Below are positions 14,163 through 21,739 of a stretch of DNA of 21,739 nt, piece by piece (positions within the stretch are counted from its first letter, which is position 1; every line of letters starts with the position of its first letter). The DNA comes from Candidatus Omnitrophota bacterium. Its GTDB lineage: Bacteria; Omnitrophota; Gorgyraeia; JABMRG01; JAFGKX01. The notes below the pieces were generated by a model that saw only the letters and a list, made by a program, of their open reading frames with translations, made no database searches and was not told the origin of the DNA. The translations under genes were made by a program, and so were the position numbers. The stretch spans positions 1 through 21,739 of the forward strand of contig JAFGKX010000093.1 in assembly GCA_016928375.1 (NCBI GenBank), given 5' to 3'.

Positions 14163-16487
14163 ATGGCACATTACAGACATACAAAGAATATATTTATAGT
14201 TCTGCTAATATTTATACTTCAACTTGGGTTTTTATTCCTTGCTGCGAAATGCCCTGCCGAAGAAATTCAGAAGCAAAAAACAATTACCGACATAACCATA
14301 GAAGGCAATAAGGCCGTAAGCGCAGACACTATACTTATGCGCATAAAAACAAAACAGGGCCGCCCCTTTATACAAAAGCAGTTGGACGAAGATATAAAAA
14401 GCCTGTATTCCATCGGCTTTTTTTCCGATGTGAGCGTAAAAACCCAGGATTATAAAGACGGCGTGCGCGTTATATTTTCAGTGGTGGAAAAGTCCGTAAT
14501 AAAAAAGATAGTATTTCAGGACAGGGTCTCGCTTCGGGAAGCAAACCTGCTGAAAGAAATGGAGTCCAAGATCAACAGTGTTTTAAGCGAAAGAACACTT
14601 TCTTATGATGTTAAAAAATTAAAGGCATATTACCACAAAAAAGGATTTCCCCTAGTAGATGTAAGCTATAGAACCGAAATAAACGCCGATAATGAGGCCA
14701 CGGTATATATCATTATCGACGAAAAGATGCAATACAGGATAAAAAAGATAATATTTAAGGGGAATAAAGCGCTTAATGACAATGCGCTGTTAGCGGTAAT
14801 GACCACAAAAACCGCGTGGTGGTTCCGTTCCGGAATACTCGATACAGCTGCGTTGTTGGATGACATAGATAAAATAAAAAGTTTTTATCAGGGCAAGGGC
14901 TATCTGGATGTGACGGCAGATGACGAAGCCGAATATAACAAGGAGCAAAAAGGTATTTTTATCACTATTGAAATAAACGAAGGCCTTCAGTATACCGTCG
15001 GAAACATTGTTTTAAAAGGAAACACGGTTTTTGAAAACAATCAGATAAGCAAAGAACTGGAAATGAAAAAAGGGGCTCCTTATAATCCGGAGCAGCTCAG
15101 AAACGATGTAATAAGAATACAAACGCTTTATTTTGATAAAGGCTATATGAATTGCAAAGCTATTCCTGAAACCCTCCTGGACAAGAATAACCAGTCCATC
15201 GATATAGCCTATGTCATAACCGAAGGCCAGATTAATTATGTAAACATGGTAAGGGTAACCGGCAACACAAAAACCAAAGACGTTGTCATAAGAAGAGAGG
15301 TAAGGCTTTATCCCGGGGATAAATATGAAGGCGAAAAACTGCGCCGTTCCAAAGAAAGGCTTTACAATTTAGGGTATTTCGAAGAAATTATATTTGATAC
15401 CGAGCCCACATCTGAACCGGATAAGAAAGATTTGGTAGTCAACGTAAAAGAGGCAAAGACAGGGGAGTTTTCATTCGGCGGCGGCTATAGTTCCGTAGAC
15501 AGGCTCATAGGCTTTGTTCAGGTAGAACAAAGAAATTTTGATATTATGAACTTTCCGAATTTTACCGGAGCCGGGCAGGATTTTGTATTAAGAGGCGAAT
15601 TTGGAACAGCAAGAAGAAATTATGAATTAAGCTTTACCGAACCATGGATGCTAGGGTATCCTTTATCTTTTGGATTTGACCTTTACAGCCTCCAGACCCT
15701 GAGAAAGACTGAATTAGGCTATGGTTATGACGAAGAACATCAGGGCGGGGATTTAAGGCTGGGCAAAGAATTTACAGACTATGACAGGGCAGACCTTAAA
15801 TATACGCTGGAGGATGTTAAGATATCGGACGTACCTTCCGATGCATCGGGCGCGCTTAAAGACGAAGAAGGCAAAAATACAATAAGCACCATTGCTCTTA
15901 CTTTGACCAGAGACACAAGAAGCAATAAATTCAGTCCGATAGACGGATATCTGATTTCAGGCACCGGCGAAAACGGAGGCGGCTTTATAGGTGGAGATAA
16001 GGATTTTGTCAAGTTAAGAGCCATGGGCAGTTCTTATTTTAACTATGCAACAAAATTGGTTCTGGAGTTAAGAGGCGAAGTGGGATGGGTGGATAAATAT
16101 GACGATAGCCCGACCGTTCCTATCTATGAAAGATTTTTCGCCGGCGGAGCAAACAGCATAAGAGGATATAAAGAAAGAGCCATAGGCCCGCACGATTCAA
16201 ACACGGGAGATCCGATAGGCGGAAATGCTATAATGATAGGAAATATCGAGCTGACCTATCCGATATTTAAAAATTTCAAAATAGCGGCGTTTTACGATAT
16301 AGGAAATGTATGGGAAAAAAGCAATGACCTCGGAAATGGTGATTTTAAATCAGGCACAGGCCTTGGTGTAAGGGTAAATACGCCCATAGGCCCTGTTAAA
16401 ATAGATGCCGGCTATCCTTTAGACGAAGCCCATCCCGGAGACAAAAAGAAGATAAGATTTCACTTTAGCATGACCAGGGGATTCTAA
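14163..16487 (+). CDS. bamA: Outer-membrane protein assembly factor BamA (Omp85 family)
   Basis: This 774-residue protein is the central subunit that folds beta-barrel proteins into the outer membrane. An N-terminal signal peptide (hydrophobic about 9-27) leads into the first POTRA repeat (ITDITIEGNKAVSADTIL). Further POTRA units follow (IKKIIFKGNKALNDNALL, VGNIVLKGNTVFENNQI, VNMVRVTGNTKTKDVVI), five being the usual number. The C-terminal part (from about 400) is the 16-strand barrel, with the conserved loop motif GGANSIRGY (IRGY at 666-669) and a terminal Phe typical of the beta signal (MTRGF). Cys29 is not in a lipobox, because Lys precedes it. There is no clear Shine-Dalgarno site before the ATG. 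It is followed by ompH and the lpx genes, a common order in LPS-bearing bacteria. Confidence 0.97.
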   Translation: MAHYRHTKNIFIVLLIFILQLGFLFLAAKCPAEEIQKQKTITDITIEGNKAVSADTILMRIKTKQGRPFIQKQLDEDIKSLYSIGFFSDVSVKTQDYKDGVRVIFSVVEKSVIKKIVFQDRVSLREANLLKEMESKINSVLSERTLSYDVKKLKAYYHKKGFPLVDVSYRTEINADNEATVYIIIDEKMQYRIKKIIFKGNKALNDNALLAVMTTKTAWWFRSGILDTAALLDDIDKIKSFYQGKGYLDVTADDEAEYNKEQKGIFITIEINEGLQYTVGNIVLKGNTVFENNQISKELEMKKGAPYNPEQLRNDVIRIQTLYFDKGYMNCKAIPETLLDKNNQSIDIAYVITEGQINYVNMVRVTGNTKTKDVVIRREVRLYPGDKYEGEKLRRSKERLYNLGYFEEIIFDTEPTSEPDKKDLVVNVKEAKTGEFSFGGGYSSVDRLIGFVQVEQRNFDIMNFPNFTGAGQDFVLRGEFGTARRNYELSFTEPWMLGYPLSFGFDLYSLQTLRKTELGYGYDEEHQGGDLRLGKEFTDYDRADLKYTLEDVKISDVPSDASGALKDEEGKNTISTIALTLTRDTRSNKFSPIDGYLISGTGENGGGFIGGDKDFVKLRAMGSSYFNYATKLVLELRGEVGWVDKYDDSPTVPIYERFFAGGANSIRGYKERAIGPHDSNTGDPIGGNAIMIGNIELTYPIFKNFKIAAFYDIGNVWEKSNDLGNGDFKSGTGLGVRVNTPIGPVKIDAGYPLDEAHPGDKKKIRFHFSMTRGF

Positions 16488-16529
16488 ATCAGAAGAGTCC
16501 TTATAAAAAATCCAGCAAAACATCAAAAA

Positions 16530-16570
16530 CCTGTCCTTGCGGCAGGATAGCCCGTTCTAAAACGGGCAGG
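16530..16570 (+). repeat. Structured GC-rich repeat between bamA and ompH
   Basis: The outer pair CCTGTCC (16530-16536) / GGGCAGG (16564-16570) includes one G-T pair. Inside is the perfect hairpin GCCCGTT (16550-16556) with AACGGGC (16561-16567) around CTAA. Alternatively CCTGTC can pair with GGCAGG at 16541-16546. It shares ACGGGCAGG with 484-492. Its 3' arm overlaps the Shine-Dalgarno AGGGAGG (16568-16574) of ompH. It has no run of T, so it is not a good intrinsic terminator. Confidence 0.6.
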
Positions 16571-16574
16571 GAGG
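16568..16574 (+). promoter_or_regulatory. Shine-Dalgarno site of ompH, partly inside a hairpin arm
   Basis: AGGGAGG sits 5 nt before the ATG at 16580. Its first three bases belong to the 3' arm (16564-16570) of the upstream structured repeat, so folding could partly hide the ribosome site. Confidence 0.6.
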
Positions 16575-16579
16575 AACTA

Positions 16580-17104
16580 ATGAGATCGGGTGTAAAAATT
16601 GTGATATTGGCAGCAGTGTCGGTATTTTTTCTGTTGATATTTTCCCCTGCGCAGCTGTTTGCGGCAGATTTAAAAATAGCCCATGCGGATGTGATACGTA
16701 TATTTGAAGGCTACAATAAAACCAAAGAACAGAATAAAATACTTGAAGAAGAAACCAACAAAGAAAAACAGCAGCGCGATGGAATGGTTATGCAGATAAG
16801 AAAAATGAAAGACGAAATGGATGTCTTAAGCCAGGCCGCAAAGGAGAAGAAACAGGCAGAGATAGACGAGAAAATAAAGCAATTGCAGGAGTTTGACCAG
16901 AGGGTGGGCCTTAGCCTGAGACAGAAGCAGGAAAATGTTATGCGCGATATTTTAAAAGAGATAGAGCAGATAGTCGAAAAATACGCGCAGGACAACGGTT
17001 ATACGATGATCATAAACACAAGGACACTTGTTTACAGCCAGAAGCAGAATGACATCACGGATAAAATACTGGAGATCCTTAATTCAAAAGCTAAAAACAA
17101 ATAA
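16580..17104 (+). CDS. skp: OmpH/Skp-family periplasmic chaperone
   Basis: This 174-residue protein has a signal peptide (hydrophobic about 7-22, likely cut near residue 28 after LFA). A short beta segment follows (LKIAHADVIRIFEGYNKTK), then a long charged coiled coil (about 50-130, rich in Lys, Glu and Gln), and finally IIEKYAQDNGYTMII-like sequence near the end (seen as KYAQDNGYTMIINTRTLVY). This is the Skp fold: a trimer with tentacle helices that carries unfolded outer-membrane proteins through the periplasm to BamA, encoded just upstream. Its TAA directly abuts the lpxD ATG. Confidence 0.93.
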   Translation: MRSGVKIVILAAVSVFFLLIFSPAQLFAADLKIAHADVIRIFEGYNKTKEQNKILEEETNKEKQQRDGMVMQIRKMKDEMDVLSQAAKEKKQAEIDEKIKQLQEFDQRVGLSLRQKQENVMRDILKEIEQIVEKYAQDNGYTMIINTRTLVYSQKQNDITDKILEILNSKAKNK

Positions 17105-18154
17105 ATGGGAAAAACCTTAAAAGAAATTGCCCGGGCCGTAGGCGGTAAAATTGTCGGCGATGAAAATATAATTATTACCGGGGTGTGTGGAATAAAGGAA
17201 GCTCAGCCCGGAGATATTACGTTTCTGGCAAACCCAAAATACAATCAATTTATAGATAAAACGCAGGCCTCGGCAGTTATAGCGGCTAAAGGCGCAGAAA
17301 GCACGTCCAAAACAATTGTTCAGGTAGAAAATCCGTCGCTGGCATTTACAAAAGTAATAGCCATGTTTATACCCGATGCAATCAAACATCCTGCGGGCAT
17401 AAGCGATAAAGCAGTTGTTTCGAAGACAGCCAGGATAGGAAAAAACGCCGCCATATCCCATTATGCTGTTATAGAGGAAAATTCGCAGATAGCTGAAGGC
17501 GTTATCATATACCCTAATTGTTACATAGGAAGTAATGTAAAAATAGGCGCAAACACCGTTATATATTCCAACGTTACTATAAGAGAAGGGTCCACAATAG
17601 GGGAAAATGTTATAATACACAGCGGCACTGTCATAGGTTCGGACGGGTTCGGGTATATTGAGATCAACGGTACTCAGCATAAAATTCCGCAGGTAGGGAT
17701 AGTAGTTATAGAAGATGATGTGGAGATAGGCGCGAATGTCGCGATAGCCAGGGCCCGCTTCGGCAAGACTGTTATCGGTAAAGGTACAAAAATAGATAAC
17801 CTGGTGCAGATCGCGCACAATGTAAAAATAGGCCCCGGTTCCATTATAGTAGCTCAGGCAGGCATATCAGGCTCAACAACAATAGGAAAAAACGCGATAT
17901 TGGCCGGACAGGCAGGCCTGGTGGGGCACATAGAGCTAGGAGACAACGTAATAGTAGGCGCGCAGGCAGGGGTTACGAAATCTTTTTCTAAGGATACGAT
18001 ACTCCTCGGTTCTCCGGCAAGGCCCATTTCCGAGCAGAAGAAATTATTTGCATATATAGACAGACTGCCCGAATTATTCGCAGCATTTAAAAAAATAAAG
18101 GACAAAGTGCTCACAAGCAATGGAAAAGCAGAGAACGATAAAAACACAGGTTAG
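17105..18154 (+). CDS. lpxD: UDP-3-O-(3-hydroxyacyl)glucosamine N-acyltransferase LpxD
   Basis: LpxD adds the N-linked 3-hydroxyacyl chain in the third step of lipid A synthesis. The N-terminal uridine-binding domain shows [22 protein letters not shown] left-handed beta helix of hexapeptide repeats follows, with SDGFGYIE and the catalytic His238 in IAHNVKIG, then [16 protein letters not shown]. The 349-residue length is normal. The start directly abuts the ompH stop. The last 35 nt overlap the start of lpxC in another frame, so the final dozen residues ([11 protein letters not shown]) are probably not conserved. Acts in the cytoplasm. Confidence 0.96.
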   Translation: MGKTLKEIARAVGGKIVGDENIIITGVCGIKEAQPGDITFLANPKYNQFIDKTQASAVIAAKGAESTSKTIVQVENPSLAFTKVIAMFIPDAIKHPAGISDKAVVSKTARIGKNAAISHYAVIEENSQIAEGVIIYPNCYIGSNVKIGANTVIYSNVTIREGSTIGENVIIHSGTVIGSDGFGYIEINGTQHKIPQVGIVVIEDDVEIGANVAIARARFGKTVIGKGTKIDNLVQIAHNVKIGPGSIIVAQAGISGSTTIGKNAILAGQAGLVGHIELGDNVIVGAQAGVTKSFSKDTILLGSPARPISEQKKLFAYIDRLPELFAAFKKIKDKVLTSNGKAENDKNTG

Positions 18155-19430
18155 TTTAAAAGGTATAGGCATACACACAGGCAGGCCTGTGAATATAACT
18201 TTTAAACCGGCGCCCGAAAATTCAGGTATAAGTTTTGTCAGAATAGACCTGCCCGGCAAGCCGGTTATATCTGCCAACATAAGCCATCTTCTCGATTCGT
18301 CGCTCAGGCTGCGCCGCACATCTATAGGAAAAGACAGCGCCCAGGTGCACACCATAGAGCACTTTATGGCTGCTTTTTGCGGCTCGGGTATAGATAATAT
18401 TTATGTGGACATAGACGGCCCCGAACCGCCGGGCTTAGACGGAAGCGCTATAGAAATAGTAAATATTTTAAAAAAAGCAGGTATTACCACGCAAAAGGCC
18501 TTACGCAAAGAAATTATAATAGATGAACCGTTTTGGATCGAAGAGGAAGAAAGCGCTGTTATTGTTTTACCAAATAACAATATGAGTGTGTCCTATACCC
18601 TTGATTACAGCCATTTGGGGTTAAGGCCTCAGCATAACCACTTCAGGATTAATGAAGATGTTTTTCAGAATGATATAGCGCCAAGCAGGACTTTTTGTTT
18701 TAAGAAAGAGGCCCAGCAGCTTATAAAACAGGGGCTTGGCAAAGGCGCATCATCGGAAAATACAATAATAATAGACGAGGCAGGCAGGCCTTCGGTGGAA
18801 TTACGGTTTAAGGATGAGCCGCTCAGGCATAAGATGCTGGATATAGTAGGAGATTTTTTTCTGACAGGGCATTTTATCAGGGGGCATATTATAGGTATAA
18901 AAAGCGGGCATTCCCTGAATTTAAAAATGTCACAAAAAATAATAGAAAAATATTTAGGGTGCCCTGCGCCCGCCGCTGCCGGACATTGGGATTCGGCGGA
19001 AAAACCGCTTATGAATAAAAAGCAAATAGAGCAAATTTTGCCGCACAGAGACCCGTTTCTCTTGATAGATGAAATACTGCAAATGTCCGACACCTCCGCT
19101 GTCGGAATAAAATATGTCAATGAAAAGGAATATTATTTTAAAGGGCATTTTCCCGGAAGGCCTATTATGCCGGGTGTTTTGATATTAGAATCAATGGCGC
19201 AGGTAGGCGGAGTGCTTATGCTCAATAAATCCGAAAATAAAGATAAGCTCGCTTATTTTATGTGCATAGATAACGCTAAATTCAGAAGAGCAATTATTCC
19301 AGGAGATAAAATAAAATTCGAAGTCGAAGTTACGCGTTACAGGACCAAAACAGGCCAGATTCACGGTAAAGCCTATGTTGATGAAAGTTTAGTCTGCGAA
19401 GCAGACCTTATGTTTTCACTGGTGGATTAG
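18120..19430 (+). CDS. lpxC-fabZ: Bifunctional LpxC deacetylase / FabZ (3R)-hydroxyacyl-ACP dehydratase
   Basis: This 436-residue protein is two enzymes in one chain. Residues 1 to about 280 are LpxC, the zinc deacetylase and committed step of lipid A synthesis. Motifs are [11 protein letters not shown], the zinc His of [24 protein letters not shown]237KMLD241 and SGHSLN. After a short linker, Met298 begins FabZ with [13 protein letters not shown], the active-site [11 protein letters not shown] with catalytic His, and Glu in LILESMAQ. FabZ dehydrates 3-hydroxyacyl-ACP for fatty acid elongation, competing with LpxA for the same intermediate. Such fusions are known from Bacteroidetes. The start MEKQRTIK matches the normal LpxC N-terminus and lies 35 nt inside lpxD. 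The stop is immediately followed by the lpxA ATG. Confidence 0.96.
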   Translation: MEKQRTIKTQVSLKGIGIHTGRPVNITFKPAPENSGISFVRIDLPGKPVISANISHLLDSSLRLRRTSIGKDSAQVHTIEHFMAAFCGSGIDNIYVDIDGPEPPGLDGSAIEIVNILKKAGITTQKALRKEIIIDEPFWIEEEESAVIVLPNNNMSVSYTLDYSHLGLRPQHNHFRINEDVFQNDIAPSRTFCFKKEAQQLIKQGLGKGASSENTIIIDEAGRPSVELRFKDEPLRHKMLDIVGDFFLTGHFIRGHIIGIKSGHSLNLKMSQKIIEKYLGCPAPAAAGHWDSAEKPLMNKKQIEQILPHRDPFLLIDEILQMSDTSAVGIKYVNEKEYYFKGHFPGRPIMPGVLILESMAQVGGVLMLNKSENKDKLAYFMCIDNAKFRRAIIPGDKIKFEVEVTRYRTKTGQIHGKAYVDESLVCEADLMFSLVD

Positions 19431-20198
19431 ATGATACACAAAACCGCAATTATAAACCCCAGGGCAAATCTCGGCAAGGGGGTTTCTGTCGGGCCGAATA
19501 CAATAATAGGCGAATTTGTTACTATAGGCGAAGGCACCCTGATAGGGGCTAATTGTATAATAGACGGAACCACCAAAATAGGAAAAGACTGCGAGATTTT
19601 TACAGGAGCGATTATAGGTACGATAGCGCAGGATAAAAAATATAAAGGCGGAGATACATTTCTTGAGATTGGCGATAGAAATAAGATAAGGGAATATGTC
19701 ACCATAAATTTAAGCACCGACAATAGTGATAAAACAATAATAGGAAACGATAACTTACTAATGGCATACAGCCATATAGCGCATAATTGTAAAATAGGTA
19801 ATAACAATACCCTGGCGAATAGTGCTACATTGGCAGGCCATGTTACGATAGAAGATGAAGTAATTATCGGCGGGCTTACGGCTATACATCAGTTTGTGAG
19901 AATAGGCAAACTCGCCATACTAGGCGGCTGCTCCAAGGTTGTGCAGGATATAGTGCCATATGCGATGGCAGACGGCCATCCTGCAAAGATATATGGTGTA
20001 AATTCCATTGGGCTTAGCAGAAGAAATATAAAACCTTCCACGAGGCTGCAGCTTAAAAAGGCATTCAAGATATTATTTTATATGAAATTAAATACCGGCA
20101 CGGCCATAGAGAAAATAAAAAAGGAAACAGAGGACTGTGAAGAAATATCCTGTTTAATTAAATTCGTAAAATCTTCGGAAAGAGGCATTGCCAGATAG
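19431..20198 (+). CDS. lpxA: UDP-N-acetylglucosamine acyltransferase LpxA
   Basis: LpxA transfers 3-hydroxyacyl from ACP to UDP-GlcNAc, the first lipid A step. Its 255 residues start with IHKTAIINPRANLGKGVSVG and form a left-handed beta helix. The catalytic His118 is in HIAHNCKIG, followed by NSATLAGHV, GGLTAIHQFVRIG and the GLSRRNI motif that starts the C-terminal helical domain. The length matches the family (about 255-265). It directly abuts lpxC-fabZ and is followed 5 nt later by lpxI. UDP-GlcNAc comes from GlmU, encoded in the same window. Confidence 0.97.
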   Translation: MIHKTAIINPRANLGKGVSVGPNTIIGEFVTIGEGTLIGANCIIDGTTKIGKDCEIFTGAIIGTIAQDKKYKGGDTFLEIGDRNKIREYVTINLSTDNSDKTIIGNDNLLMAYSHIAHNCKIGNNNTLANSATLAGHVTIEDEVIIGGLTAIHQFVRIGKLAILGGCSKVVQDIVPYAMADGHPAKIYGVNSIGLSRRNIKPSTRLQLKKAFKILFYMKLNTGTAIEKIKKETEDCEEISCLIKFVKSSERGIAR

Positions 20199-20203
20199 GT
20201 CTT

Positions 20204-21022
20204 ATGTCCGAAACAGATAATATAAAAAGAATAGGGTTAATAGCGGGAAACGGAAAATTCCCGATTTTTTTATGCCGGGCAGCAAAAGAAAAAAACATAC
20301 AGGTAGTCGCAATAGCCATAAAAGATGAGACGGATAAAAGCCTGTCTGAATATGCCGATAAAATATACTGGGTTGAATTAGGCCAGGTTAAAAGCGCAAT
20401 AGAGCTGCTTAAAAAAGAGGGCTTAAGGCAGGCTGTTATGGCAGGTGCGGTTAAAAAAATCACTGCGCTTAAACAAACATTCAAAATGGACGAGGTAGCG
20501 CGCGGCATACTTAAAAACAGCCTGGATAAAAAAGATAATACCCTTCTTAGGGCCGTTGCGGACAGGCTCAGAGAAGACGGAATAGAGCTTTTGGATTCAA
20601 CGGCGCTGCTTAAAAACTTTCTTATAAAAAAAGGCGTATATACAGCAAAAAAACCTACCGCCTCGCAGGCAGAAGACATAGATTTCGGTTTTAAAATAGC
20701 CAAACAAATAGCACTTATGGATATTGGCCAGACAATAGCGGTAAAAAATAAGGCGATTATAGCAGTCGAGGCAATAGAGGGCACGGATGAAGCGATATTG
20801 CGCGCAGGCAGCCTGGTAGCTGGTACTGTCATAGTTAAAGTTGCCAGGGAGGGCCACGATATGCGTTTTGATGTGCCTGCAGTAGGCTTAAGCACGATAA
20901 AGACAATTAAAGCCGCAAAAGCAGCGGTGCTTGCGATAGAAGCGGAAAAAACCCTAGTGCTGGATAAAGATGAAGTTATAAAACAGGCGGATAAATTAGG
21001 CATATGTGTGGTGGCAGTCTGA
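20204..21022 (+). CDS. lpxI: UDP-2,3-diacylglucosamine pyrophosphatase LpxI
   Basis: This 272-residue protein belongs to the LpxI (DUF1009) family, which hydrolyses UDP-2,3-diacylglucosamine to lipid X and UMP. It replaces the unrelated LpxH in many bacteria outside the gamma and beta proteobacteria. Recognisable segments are IGLIAGNGKFPIFL at the start, VMAGAVKK, the family block AVEAIEGTDEAILRAG, and DMRFDVPAVG near the C-terminus. It is cytoplasmic and follows lpxA directly, as is common for this family. No lpxB is in the window; it may lie elsewhere or beyond nadE. The long antisense frame opposite it is Ser/Ala-rich and is a shadow. Confidence 0.94.
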   Translation: MSETDNIKRIGLIAGNGKFPIFLCRAAKEKNIQVVAIAIKDETDKSLSEYADKIYWVELGQVKSAIELLKKEGLRQAVMAGAVKKITALKQTFKMDEVARGILKNSLDKKDNTLLRAVADRLREDGIELLDSTALLKNFLIKKGVYTAKKPTASQAEDIDFGFKIAKQIALMDIGQTIAVKNKAIIAVEAIEGTDEAILRAGSLVAGTVIVKVAREGHDMRFDVPAVGLSTIKTIKAAKAAVLAIEAEKTLVLDKDEVIKQADKLGICVVAV

Positions 21023-21024
21023 AG

Positions 21025-21739
21025 ATGAAAGAATTAAAAATAAACTTAAAAGCAGTAAAAACTAAACTAACGGATTTTATAAAAAAAGAAACCTCAAACC
21101 GCGGTTTTAAACGTGTAGTTCTTGGCGTATCCGGCGGCGTAGATTCCGCCTGTGTCGCGTACCTGGCAAAAGCGGCGCTGGGCGCCGATAATGTGCTGGG
21201 AATAATAATGCCGTATAAGACCACCACGGAATCCGATATCGCTGACGCAAAAACAGTAGTTAAAACACTTGGAATAAAGTCGGATTATATAGATATAACG
21301 GATATGGTAGAGGCGTATTTTAAAAAAGTGAACCTTTCCGACAAAGTAAGACGCGGCAATAAAATGGCGAGAGAAAGAATGTCCATTCTTTATGACAGCT
21401 CCGCAGAGTTTAACGCCCTGGTAGCCGGAACAAGCAACAAAACGGAAATTTTATTGGGCTACGGCACGCTTTACGGCGATGTTGCATGCGCTATAAATTC
21501 TATCGGAAGCCTTTATAAAACACAGGTCCGGCAATTGTCTGAATTTTTAGGGGTACCGCCTAACATAATAAGCAAACCCCCTACAGCCGGGCTTTGGCAT
21601 GGCCAGACCGATGAAGAAGAGCTTGGATTTAAATATAAAGACGTAGATGCGCTGCTTTATTATTTAGTAGATAAAAAATTCACAACTGCACAGCTTGTAA
21701 AAAAAGGATTTAGCAAAAATTTTATCGATACAGTAAAAG
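21025..21739 (+). CDS. nadE: NAD synthetase NadE (3' end outside window)
   Basis: The frame is open from ATG 21025 to the window edge, 238 codons. The ATP-pyrophosphatase P-loop SGGVDS is at 36-41, followed by GTSNKTEILLGYGTLYGD, an aspartate-rich ATP and deamido-NAD site, and KPPTAGLWHGQTDEEELG. The enzyme amidates deamido-NAD, the last step of NAD synthesis. The protein begins directly with the synthetase domain, with no nitrilase-type glutaminase domain in front, so it should use ammonia or a separate partner. It starts 2 nt after the lpxI stop, so it is probably in the same transcript. Most of the expected domain (about 240-270 residues) is present. Confidence 0.93.
   Translation, partial: MKELKINLKAVKTKLTDFIKKETSNRGFKRVVLGVSGGVDSACVAYLAKAALGADNVLGIIMPYKTTTESDIADAKTVVKTLGIKSDYIDITDMVEAYFKKVNLSDKVRRGNKMARERMSILYDSSAEFNALVAGTSNKTEILLGYGTLYGDVACAINSIGSLYKTQVRQLSEFLGVPPNIISKPPTAGLWHGQTDEEELGFKYKDVDALLYYLVDKKFTTAQLVKKGFSKNFIDTVK

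Noticed and set aside
14163..14260. Lipoprotein signal in BamA (Cys29)
   Set aside because: Lys occupies the position before Cys, which does not fit a lipobox. An ordinary signal peptide fits better.
18176..18191. CACAGG...CCTGTG palindrome at the start of lpxC
   Set aside because: It encodes the conserved HTGRPV motif of LpxC, so the symmetry is explained by coding constraint.
20158..21003. 281-codon open frame on the - strand opposite lpxI
   Set aside because: It lies wholly opposite a clearly conserved gene. Its translation is Ser/Ala/Ile-rich low-complexity sequence with no motif.
1..21739. CRISPR array, insertion sequence, prophage, toxin-antitoxin or defence genes
   Set aside because: No regularly spaced repeats, transposase, integrase, phage structural or defence motifs are visible. 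All genes are core or envelope functions.

Overview
This window is a gene-dense stretch in which every supported gene lies on the + strand. It holds 23 protein genes plus one tRNA. The first gene (TPR protein) is cut by the left edge and the last (nadE) by the right edge. The longest non-coding gaps are only about 60 to 90 nt. The organism is a bacterium with an LPS outer membrane: it has BamA, Skp/OmpH, LpxD, LpxC-FabZ, LpxA and LpxI. It also carries SpoVG and a gene order (ispE-spoVG-glmU-prs-L25-pth) best known from Bacillus. That mixture, moderate GC, the LpxC-FabZ fusion and dispersed palindromic elements fit an uncultured PVC-side lineage such as Omnitrophota. This placement is inference; no 16S or marker phylogeny could be run.

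Layout. (1) 1-4791: end of a TPR protein, then a two-gene transketolase whose N- and C-terminal subunits are separated by an FtsH-like membrane AAA+ metalloprotease and an unrecognised lipoprotein. (2) 4788-7661: ispE, a zinc-ribbon SpoVG, tRNA-Gln(UUG) one base after the spoVG stop, and clpX. (3) 7658-11204: glmU, prs, long-form L25 (rplY/ctc) and pth. (4) 11212-14103: rpsF-ssb-rpsR-rplI-dnaB, a classic ribosome/replication cluster. (5) After a 59-nt AT-rich gap that may hold a promoter, 14163-21022: bamA, ompH/skp, lpxD, lpxC-fabZ, lpxA and lpxI, an outer-membrane and lipid A block. The start of nadE follows.

The genes link logically. Transketolase supplies ribose-5-phosphate for Prs. IspE makes isoprenoid precursors. 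GlmU makes UDP-GlcNAc, which LpxA, LpxC, LpxD and LpxI turn into lipid X. FabZ, which works on the same 3-hydroxyacyl-ACP pool as LpxA, is fused to LpxC. BamA and Skp build the outer membrane that receives the LPS. Many junctions are ATGA overlaps, abutting genes or gaps under 25 nt, so most of the window is probably a few long transcripts.

The most unusual signal is a palindromic DNA element about 102 bp long inserted in frame inside ispE. It is flanked by ACTAAT direct repeats, and removing it leaves a 285-residue IspE. A related element lies between tRNA-Gln and clpX and shares an 11-base word with it. Other points are the zinc ribbon within SpoVG, the FtsH-like protease lacking a periplasmic domain, and short CCTGC/GCAGG hairpins near gene 3' ends. 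I see no CRISPR array, insertion sequence, prophage or defence system.
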